Part shown: positions 20,719 to 28,726 of the stretch, piece after piece
Layout: each line of letters begins with the position of its first letter
Numbering within the stretch: position 1 is the first letter of the stretch
Assembly: GCA_029858965.1 (NCBI GenBank)
Contig: JAOUDZ010000004.1
Span: 1 to 64,000, forward strand
Direction of reading: 5' to 3'
Length of the DNA stretch: 64,000 nucleotides
Source: Cyclobacteriaceae bacterium
GTDB lineage: Bacteria; Bacteroidota; Bacteroidia; Cytophagales; Cyclobacteriaceae
The notes under the pieces: model-generated
What the model was told of the DNA's origin: nothing
The model's database searches: none
The model's input: only the letters and a program-made list of their open reading frames with translations
Program-made: the position numbers and the translations under genes

Positions 20719-22851
20719 TTATAAATTAAGTCCGGCTGGAACCAACGGTAATGTGTTCAGGTTCTTGCCCGTGGCATGGCTTATTGCATTGCGAATGGCA
20801 GGTGCTATGCCGAGAATGGGCGTTTCTCCCGCACCAAGGGATGGAATGTCCTTCCGGTTGAGCATAACGGCTTCGACTTTAGGCAGATCGCTGAAACGGG
20901 GCACTCGGTAACTGGAAAAGCGCGGATTGACAATTTTACCGTCTTTAAAATCAATCCACTCAAACAGTGCACCACCCATACCCTGGATGACAGATCCAAC
21001 AATTTGGTTTTCCAGATGATTTGGATTAATGATAGCACCGCATTCAAACGCTACCACTATACGCGTAACCTTCACATTGCCGCTGTCCGGATCAACAGCC
21101 ACCTCGGCACAAGTAGCGACGTAACTTCCTTTTTCATCACCACAACCAATGCCAATGCCATGATTAGGCGCTGGTGTAGCAGTCGCCCATCCAAATTTGA
21201 CAGCAGCAGCCTCCAGTACGTCGATCATTCTGGTTTCTTTTAGATTCTTTAGCCGGAAAGCTAATGGATCCATATTGGCTGCTCGCGCCAGGTCATTCAT
21301 GACGCACTCGCGCGCAAATACATTTGCCGTCGCAGCAAGCCCGCGATATGAACCTTGTCGCAACGGCGAATCAGCAGGATGGAATTGAATTTCCTTGTTG
21401 GCAACATCATATGGAGTTTCAATGCCTGAGCTACCGGAGTTATAATTGTGAAACTCCCACGCACTTACAATCCCATCGTTGGTAGCGCCTGCCTTTACTT
21501 CAATCACACCAGCGGGTCGCAAGTATGCCCATGTGAATTCCTCTTCGCGTGACCAGACTACTTTTACGGGCTTCTTTGCTTCCCTCGCGAGCCGGGCCGC
21601 TTCAATACCGGCTTCGCCGGTATGTTTTCCGCCGTATCCGGAGCCTGTGTCTGGCATGATAACCCGGATATCTTCCTTCGGGATCGGAAAAACATCTGCC
21701 AATTCTTGCTGAACTCCAAACGGTCGTTGGGTTCCTACCCAGACGGTTAATTTTTCACCGTTCCACTGTGCAATACCAGCCCGGGGTTCGAGCGGTGCAT
21801 GGGCAATGTAATCAATGTTGAAAGTCTGCTCAATTTTCAATGCTGAATGGTTGAATGCTTCTCGCACGTTTCCCGTGGCATTTTTGTCATGGCCGTCTTC
21901 AGGCTTGGCAATCGCTTTCAGGTGTGAAAATATTTCACTCCGCGATGGTTGTGGTGTTGTTTTCCATTCTGCTTTAATCGCATACAAAGCTTCTGAGGCT
22001 AAGCGAAGAGTCGGTGCAGCGACCCCCACAAAATTGCCTTCTATCACCACCGTGACGTCCTTAATGGACCGGGCACCGGAAGCATCCACCGTGGTCAGCG
22101 TTGCCCCGTAGGCAGGGGGGCGTAAGATCTTACCATATAGCATACCCGGTAATTTCATGTCTGATACATACTTGTGCTTGCCCGTGACAAATGTCTCACC
22201 ATTTTTCTTGGGCACGGACGTTCCTGCTATACGCCATTGCTCAACAGGTTTTGTTGAAACCGCATTGTTGATGGGCTTTATTAACTTTTTCCCAGCCACC
22301 AATTTTCCAATATCGATCGTCTGCTGATTTCTATCATTGAAAACAGTACCGTTTTCAATGCGAATAGCTTTGCGATTGGTTTTCCATTTCTCCGCTGCCA
22401 AGTCAATGAAATACTCCCGGGCAGAGGCTGCGGCCTTCCGCAGCTGTGGCCCCATAAAGGGGATGGAACGGCTTCCGAAGGTCCCTCTGTCGTAGGGGGT
22501 GAGATTCGTGTCTCCCATGATCATTTCAACACTGTCGATATGCACATCCATTTCCTCGGCAACGATCTGTGCCAACGATGTACGTATGTTTTGGCCTACT
22601 TCAACTTTTCCGGTATATACGGTAACCAATCCATTCTCCCCCACGTGAATCCATGCGCTGATTTGATCTTCTGCATCCTTTGAATCCGTGAGATCGCCTA
22701 ATAGGTCAGCACCCAGACTGCTGGCTACACTGAAGGTAACTGTAATACCGCTGCCCAGTGCCTTAAAGAACTTCCGTCTGTCCATACGAAATGTAAACAC
22801 AGGTTCGCCTTGCTCCGGGGAGAGTTGCTGATGCTGAATCCTCTTTTTCAT
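20719..22851 (-). CDS. Molybdopterin-dependent (xanthine/aldehyde dehydrogenase-type, IorB-like) large subunit, TAT exported
   Basis: RRKFFKALGSGITVTFSVASS TAT-like leader; GSYRGLAATANVFARE, GAGETPILGIAPAIRNAI. Confidence 0.92.
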   Translation of the reverse strand: MKKRIQHQQLSPEQGEPVFTFRMDRRKFFKALGSGITVTFSVASSLGADLLGDLTDSKDAEDQISAWIHVGENGLVTVYTGKVEVGQNIRTSLAQIVAEEMDVHIDSVEMIMGDTNLTPYDRGTFGSRSIPFMGPQLRKAAASAREYFIDLAAEKWKTNRKAIRIENGTVFNDRNQQTIDIGKLVAGKKLIKPINNAVSTKPVEQWRIAGTSVPKKNGETFVTGKHKYVSDMKLPGMLYGKILRPPAYGATLTTVDASGARSIKDVTVVIEGNFVGVAAPTLRLASEALYAIKAEWKTTPQPSRSEIFSHLKAIAKPEDGHDKNATGNVREAFNHSALKIEQTFNIDYIAHAPLEPRAGIAQWNGEKLTVWVGTQRPFGVQQELADVFPIPKEDIRVIMPDTGSGYGGKHTGEAGIEAARLAREAKKPVKVVWSREEEFTWAYLRPAGVIEVKAGATNDGIVSAWEFHNYNSGSSGIETPYDVANKEIQFHPADSPLRQGSYRGLAATANVFARECVMNDLARAANMDPLAFRLKNLKETRMIDVLEAAAVKFGWATATPAPNHGIGIGCGDEKGSYVATCAEVAVDPDSGNVKVTRIVVAFECGAIINPNHLENQIVGSVIQGMGGALFEWIDFKDGKIVNPRFSSYRVPRFSDLPKVEAVMLNRKDIPSLGAGETPILGIAPAIRNAISHATGKNLNTLPLVPAGLNL

Positions 22852-22854
22852 GGG

Positions 22855-23304
22855 CTAAGTGTTTGCTGCCTCCTGGATAGCTTTAACAATGCGCGGGTAC
22901 GTCCCACAACGACATATATTGCCCTGCATGGAACGGATGATTTCCTGTTCCGAGGGCTTGGGCGACTTTTCCAATAAAGAAACTGCAGACAACGTCATGC
23001 CTGAGGCGCAATAGGCACATTGAAAAACATCTACATGAAGGAATGCCTGCTGAACACGATGGAGTTTTCCATCCTCAGCTACACCTTCAATAGTAGTTAT
23101 ATGCTTTCCAACGGTACTTCCTGTGGACGTAATACATGAGCGAACCGCAGTTCCATCGATGAGTACTGTGCACGCACCACATACGCCTTCACCGCAGCCG
23201 TACTTACTTCCGGTTAGATCAAGCTCATCACGTAATACGTACAGCAGTTGATCGTCTGGGTGGGCATTTACAGAATATTTCTTTTTGTTGATTAATAGCT
23301 CCAT
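22855..23304 (-). CDS. 2Fe-2S small subunit of the molybdopterin oxidoreductase (IorA-like)
   Basis: GSKYGCGEGVCGACTVLIDG and CAYCASGM...GNICRCGTYPRI. Confidence 0.95.
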   Translation of the reverse strand: MELLINKKKYSVNAHPDDQLLYVLRDELDLTGSKYGCGEGVCGACTVLIDGTAVRSCITSTGSTVGKHITTIEGVAEDGKLHRVQQAFLHVDVFQCAYCASGMTLSAVSLLEKSPKPSEQEIIRSMQGNICRCGTYPRIVKAIQEAANT

Positions 23305-23690
23305 TGATTCATGTATTATATTCTACAATTCACTGTAATCGGCAATGATAACTTAACGAAAAGGGTTAAGAAAAACAACACGCGTCTTCAGAAATTACAT
23401 TGGGGATACCCTGGGGGGTACGACGAAGCATGTAAGCAGAGAAATTAATGGTGGGTAATTAGCCCTTTCAGCGTTGTTAACTTGGTCCCTAAAATGAGAC
23501 GGGAAACAAAAATGCCTTAGCACGCCTCTGCCCAAACTCAGTTGCATGTGGATAGATAGATCGATACATCAGGTTGAGAGTGTGACCTCTTCAACTGATT
23601 TCTTTCTTTTGAACAGGCCCCTTATCGAGAATTTTTTTCTCTGATCTTCAGAATAATAACGTTTCTCATATCTTTTATAATGCCTTGTCA

Positions 23691-24131
23691 CTAGTTAATA
23701 TTCCAATCTGGGGATGAAGTGGCAGGACTTCCGTTTTGATACCACTGACTAATCACCTCTCGCTGCGAGTCTTTGGCGAACCCTACCGATGGAAAGTAAA
23801 CGGCATAGGAATACCACATATCCTTACCTGGCAGTGCTTTGATAATCGTGACCTCTGCGCGTTTTCCATTCTTTACCAGTGGTTGATTGTCTCTAATTTC
23901 AAATTTCACAGCCTTTTTTCCTTTGTATACAGGACTACCTACAATTTGCATGGCATAATCCCAGCTGCCTGTTTCCAAATTATGCGCACTTGAAAGCGGG
24001 TGATCTCCTTCAAAATTTTCCTGGAACAACAGCCCTTTTTGGGGTCCATTCCCCTGCGCAATCGCCTGAGAACGCTGCGGGTCTGATAATTGGGAAAGGA
24101 GCACTATTATGGCTATAATGATGTAATTCAA
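23691..24131 (-). pseudogene. Truncated polysaccharide-lyase-like secreted protein (N-terminal part only)
   Basis: GLLFQENFEGDHPL...KFEIRDNQPLVKNGKRAEV...MWYSYAVYFP...EVISQWYQNGSPATSSPDWNIN*, ends mid-fold. Confidence 0.55.
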
Positions 24132-24361
24132 TACGAATAGTTTTGCAGTAAGTTAACGAATTTTCGACCAAGAATTAAGCTTTAGCGTAAGTTCTTTATT
24201 GACCTCTTCCCATGTAATAATTTCCAATTAATCAGGCACAGCGGTAATACTCTTCATGTTGGTCAAGAGATTGATTTTTCATAAAAGAAGTGAATTTGGT
24301 ACTGCAGGCTGATGCTAGTGCAAACGGGTTCTTTGTTGTGGCGTGCGTTCGATCTCATTGC

Positions 24362-25072
24362 CTATGTTTTCGCAGAATGCAGCGGGCGCTGGTTATGCCC
24401 GAGAATGCGACCGTCTTCCATCTCAATAATCCGGTCGGTCTTTTCGGCAAATCCGGGGTCGTGCGTCACTACCAAAAAGGTCTGGTTTAGTTCCTGCGAC
24501 ATTTGTTTAAAAAGACCAAAAACGATTTCGCTATTTTTCTTATCCAGGTTGCCAGTCGGTTCATCTCCCATAATAATAAGCGGGTCATTGATCATGGCGC
24601 GCGCAAGCGCTGCTCTTTGCTTCTCTCCGCCTGAAATCTGACCGGCTTTTTTCAGGGCCAGATTTTCTATCCCTAGTCTTCTCAACCGTTCCCTGGCCTG
24701 GTATTCTACTTCCGCTGCGGGATACTTATTGAGTTTGAGGCCAGGCAGCATCACATTTTCCAGGACCGTGAATTCGTTCCACAGGTAGTGGAACTGAAAT
24801 ACAAAGCCAATTTTTTCATTGCGCACATGCGCCAGATATGGTTCGTTTCTTCCTTTGACAGATTGCTGGTCAATAAAGAGGTCACCATCGAAATCCGTAT
24901 CCATTGTAGAAAGGATGTATAGCAGTGTAGACTTTCCGCAGCCGGATTTGCCCATCATCGAAACAAACTCTCCTTTTGATACTGTAAAGGTGATATCTTT
25001 AAGAATCTGGACCGTTACCGGGTCATGGAATGTTTTGTTGATGTGCCTTGCTTCCAGGATGACCTGATTCAT
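24362..25072 (-). CDS. ABC transporter ATP-binding protein (LolD/MacB type)
   Basis: GKSGCGKSTLLYILS, ISGGEKQRAALARAM, IIMGDEPTGNLD. Confidence 0.95.
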   Translation of the reverse strand: MNQVILEARHINKTFHDPVTVQILKDITFTVSKGEFVSMMGKSGCGKSTLLYILSTMDTDFDGDLFIDQQSVKGRNEPYLAHVRNEKIGFVFQFHYLWNEFTVLENVMLPGLKLNKYPAAEVEYQARERLRRLGIENLALKKAGQISGGEKQRAALARAMINDPLIIMGDEPTGNLDKKNSEIVFGLFKQMSQELNQTFLVVTHDPGFAEKTDRIIEMEDGRILGHNQRPLHSAKT

Positions 25073-25075
25073 ATT

Positions 25076-26335
25076 TTATTTTCCTCTTATAATAACTACA
25101 GGATCAATGCGGCTGGCTTTCGCAGCCGGGAATAATCCTGCCAGGTAAGTCGTAATCAGGGAAAAACTCAAACCAATTGCGTAATAGACAAGATCGTAAT
25201 TCACCGGATAAGTTGTTATCGTAGGCAGGGCTGGCGTGTTGAAAGGAATCTGGTCGATGCCTGCTGAGGCAAGAAAACCGAAAAGAATTCCTGATAGCCC
25301 CCCCGAAACGCCAATACTTAAGGCAATCAAAATGAATATCCGATTTACATCAGCGCCTGAGAATCCGGTTGCTTTCAAGATGGCAATAGAATCCATCTTT
25401 TCATAAATCATCATATTGAGAATGTTATAGATTCCAAATCCCGCAACAATCAAAAGTGTTATGCCAACCGCATAGGAGATCAGGGTACGCACAAAACTCC
25501 CGGTTTCAAATTGCGCATTCGCCGTTTGAATATCTTCTGTGTCAGTCTGAAACAAACGATGATATTCTCCTGCAACAGCAGGGGCCAATTCCAGATCTTT
25601 TAGCTTAACCTGAATATCCGTGATATAGTGATTCCCTTTTCCGAGTATTTTTTGGGTGGTGCTTAAGGAGGAATAGCTTTGCGCTTTGTCAAAATCCTGG
25701 ATGCCGGACTGAAAGTAGCCTACCACTTTTAGCCCGAATCGTTCCCCTTGCGGAGTGGCCACGTATATGAGATCACCAATACCTGCCATTAATTTGTCGG
25801 CTAAAGCCTTACCCAGGATAATGCTATTGGAAACGGTTCTTATGTTTGCTGAATTTCCTGCTGTGATGTAATCATCAAAATGGAAAAGCCGGCTTTCGGC
25901 ATCGGGATCAATTCCATTGATTACACCGGTAATTTCTATCGTGCCTGCCGCGAAGAAAAGCGGTGCACTTATTTTAGGGGCGACACCCAATACGCGGTCA
26001 TCTTCCTGCAATGCTTTCAGAATAGCCTGGCTATTGTAAATTTCCTGCCGGCTGTTGTTCGGTTTTATCGAACGGACAAAGTTATGCATGGCTTTGAATT
26101 CACTCGAATTATTGATTGGTTGCTCCTCGCTCACTTTTGTTTCGGAGTATAAACGCACGTGCGCTGTACGGTTCAGGATTAATCCATCCAACAGGTCATT
26201 CAACCCATTCATGAAGCCCAACAGTGCAATGAACATCGTGATGCTAAACATGACACCGATCGCTGCCACCAGCGTTTGTTTCCAACGCGCGAGCAATAAC
26301 GAAACCGCAATCCTGATTATCAACGTGTAGTTCAC
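25076..26335 (-). CDS. ABC transporter permease (FtsX family)
   Basis: FtsX topology; KMDSIAILKATGFSGADV, PAAKASRIDPVVIIRGK. Confidence 0.93.
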   Translation of the reverse strand: MNYTLIIRIAVSLLLARWKQTLVAAIGVMFSITMFIALLGFMNGLNDLLDGLILNRTAHVRLYSETKVSEEQPINNSSEFKAMHNFVRSIKPNNSRQEIYNSQAILKALQEDDRVLGVAPKISAPLFFAAGTIEITGVINGIDPDAESRLFHFDDYITAGNSANIRTVSNSIILGKALADKLMAGIGDLIYVATPQGERFGLKVVGYFQSGIQDFDKAQSYSSLSTTQKILGKGNHYITDIQVKLKDLELAPAVAGEYHRLFQTDTEDIQTANAQFETGSFVRTLISYAVGITLLIVAGFGIYNILNMMIYEKMDSIAILKATGFSGADVNRIFILIALSIGVSGGLSGILFGFLASAGIDQIPFNTPALPTITTYPVNYDLVYYAIGLSFSLITTYLAGLFPAAKASRIDPVVIIRGK

Positions 26336-27432
26336 TGCTCCGGTTTTAAGATAAAATCATCAGGGGTCAATCCGTCTAGAATTTCTACTTTCTGATAGTC
26401 CTTCAAGCCAGTTGTCACTTTTTTCTTCTTTTTTCCTGCAGTCCAAACAAAGGAATCGTCAACCAGGTAATTTCGTGGTATGGTCAACACGTTCTCTTTT
26501 ATCTGGATCACGATGTTTGCTTCGGCGGTAAGGAAAGGGTAGAGCAAAGGAGGCTGTGTTATGAAGTCAGCTTCTACGGTAAACGACTTCGAACGCTCAT
26601 TCATTACCGGGTTAATTCTGGTAACGATCCCCTTGAAAACCTGGCCTTTGTAGCTGTCCATATTTATCAAAACCTGCTGGCCTTCTTTTATCCTGGCGAT
26701 ATCGTACTCATCTACCTGCAGCTCAAGGAAAAATTGATTCTCGCTTCCGATCAGGGCGAGTGGGTTCTGTACCGTCACCAACTCGCCCTTTTCTTTTAAT
26801 ATGTCGTATACTTTTCCATCCACTTCACTCTTAATTATGTATTCGTCTGCCAGCGTAGTGCTGATCTCAAAATTATTCGAAGTCTGTTTTGCATTTAGCT
26901 CAAGTTGGCGGCGCAGATCTTCGAGCCGGATCTGTGCGGAACGATAATTCGAGACCGAACCTTGATAGTTCAGGGTCGTCTGTTCAAGCTCGACGGCTGT
27001 ACCTATGTTTTGTGCCCACAATTGACGCTTACGTTCAAGCAGGAGAGAGTCATTTTCCTTTTTTATTTTAGCCACTTCAACCGCCATTTTCAATTCGTCA
27101 AGCTTTTGCTGATTCTCGCTGAGCTTTGCGTAGTCCGCTGTCAGTTGTGCATTTCTGGCATTCAATTCGGATGTCTTGTTGAATATTCTCAACAGCGGCG
27201 TTCCTTTTGTTACGCGTTCGCCTTCAGCCACAAGAATTTCCTTGATAATACCGCTGACTGTCGAGAATACCTGATATTGATTTTCACTTTTCACGATGCC
27301 TGAGGCATAGACCGATTCGGAAATGTCCTCCACCGTGGGTTGTATTTTCGTCTCATGAGACTGGCATGAGAAAATGACGATGGCGAGCAATGAGAAGACA
27401 GAGAATATGCTATTTTGAGTACTTTTTTGCAT
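26332..27432 (-). CDS. HlyD/MacA-type periplasmic adaptor
   Basis: Lipoprotein-like N-terminus (SCQSHE), coiled-coil hairpin, VDEYDIARIKEGQQVLINMDSYKGQVFKGIVTRINPV. Confidence 0.9.
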   Translation of the reverse strand: MQKSTQNSIFSVFSLLAIVIFSCQSHETKIQPTVEDISESVYASGIVKSENQYQVFSTVSGIIKEILVAEGERVTKGTPLLRIFNKTSELNARNAQLTADYAKLSENQQKLDELKMAVEVAKIKKENDSLLLERKRQLWAQNIGTAVELEQTTLNYQGSVSNYRSAQIRLEDLRRQLELNAKQTSNNFEISTTLADEYIIKSEVDGKVYDILKEKGELVTVQNPLALIGSENQFFLELQVDEYDIARIKEGQQVLINMDSYKGQVFKGIVTRINPVMNERSKSFTVEADFITQPPLLYPFLTAEANIVIQIKENVLTIPRNYLVDDSFVWTAGKKKKKVTTGLKDYQKVEILDGLTPDDFILKPEQ

Positions 27433-27567
27433 GTTAAAACCGCAACAAGGTCTGCATTATAAAAGGCTCTGGATATGACAATCGTCACTATTGGAATTGA
27501 CAAATAACAGCATGGAATGTGCCCGATTCCAGCTATTAGGGGCTTTACGTTCGCTGCCTATCTGAAA

Positions 27568-27599
27568 TTTGCTATGCTGACCATTTTTTTGTACCTTTG
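27568..27599 (+). promoter_or_regulatory. Bacteroidota-type promoter (TTTG -33, TAnnTTTG -7) for the sigma factor gene
   Basis: TTTG 27568-27571, 20-nt spacer, TACCTTTG 27592-27599. Confidence 0.6.
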
Positions 27600-27625
27600 C
27601 ACAGCATGAATCATATCTCACTCTC

Positions 27626-27729
27626 ATAGTAAGCATTATCACCTCCTTTTTCTCTTTTACATTCCGCCATGTAGCAACAAATGAATACGATAAGGAACTA
27701 TCGTTGGTGATTTCTATGTTGCTTACTGT
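27626..27729 (+). ncRNA. Candidate structured 5' leader RNA of the sigma factor gene
   Basis: Nested stems AGTAAGCA(27628-35)/TGCTTACT(27720-27), ATCACC(27638-43)/GGTGAT(27706-11), hairpin ACGATA-AGGAAC-TATCGT (27687-27704). Confidence 0.5.
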
Positions 27730-27775
27730 TTATGAATGTGTGAATTAATGACTAAAAATTAAAAACAAAGCGACC

Positions 27776-28639
27776 ATGAGGCAACTAAAAATAACCCAAA
27801 AGATTACAAACAGAGAATCGCAATCGTTAGACAGATATTTGACAGAAATCGCTAAAATAGATTTGATCACAGCTGAGGAAGAAGTCAAACTGGCACAACG
27901 AATAAGAGAAGGTGATGATAAAGCTTTGGAAAGGCTGGTGAATGCAAACCTTCGTTTTGTTGTATCTGTAGCAAAACAATACCAGGCCACGGGGATGACA
28001 CTTAGTGACCTTATTAATGAGGGAAATCTCGGGTTGATTAAGGCAGCATCCCGTTTTGACGAGAAGCGGGGCTTCAAGTTTATATCATATGCAGTATGGT
28101 GGATAAGACAAACCATCTTGCAGGCATTAGCGGAACAGTCGCGCATTGTGCGTTTACCGCTTAACCGTGTAGGCGCATTGAATAAAATCAATCTAGCCTT
28201 CTCCGAACTGGAACAACAGCATCAACGGGAACCCACAGCCGAAGAATTGGCGGAAGTAATGGAGACAACACCTGATGAAATCCGGAAAACTTTAAGTTAT
28301 CGAAATCGCAAAGTTTCCATGGATGCCCCACTGGGACATGACAGTGACGCAGGTACTTTGCTTGATGTTATGCCCGATGCGACTGCTGACATGCCGGATT
28401 CGCAGCTGATGAATACATCAATGCAAAACGAAATCAAGCGGGCCTTGTCGAGGTTAAGCGAGCGCGAAGCGCAGGTTTTATCCTTGCATTACGGCCTTTC
28501 GGGCGGGCATGCAATTTCCTTACATGAAATTGGTGATCGATTTGATTTAAGTATGGAGCGTGTCCGTCAAATCAAAGAGAAAGCTACCCGGAAACTGCGC
28601 AATGCACCCCGCATGGAAGCATTGAAGTCGTACTTATAA
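27776..28639 (+). CDS. RpoD/SigA-family RNA polymerase sigma factor (possibly a secondary paralogue)
   Basis: LVNANLRFVVSVAKQYQ, DLINEGNLGLIKAASRFDEKRGFKFISYAVWWIRQTI, MERVRQIKEKATRKLR. Confidence 0.95.
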   Translation: MRQLKITQKITNRESQSLDRYLTEIAKIDLITAEEEVKLAQRIREGDDKALERLVNANLRFVVSVAKQYQATGMTLSDLINEGNLGLIKAASRFDEKRGFKFISYAVWWIRQTILQALAEQSRIVRLPLNRVGALNKINLAFSELEQQHQREPTAEELAEVMETTPDEIRKTLSYRNRKVSMDAPLGHDSDAGTLLDVMPDATADMPDSQLMNTSMQNEIKRALSRLSEREAQVLSLHYGLSGGHAISLHEIGDRFDLSMERVRQIKEKATRKLRNAPRMEALKSYL

Positions 28640-28726
28640 TTTCGACCAAGTGCCGTGCATGAATCATTAGCCGGCATCAGCCTTGATTACCGCAGTTCAC
28701 AAGTATACTTTTCAATTCTCGTTTGG

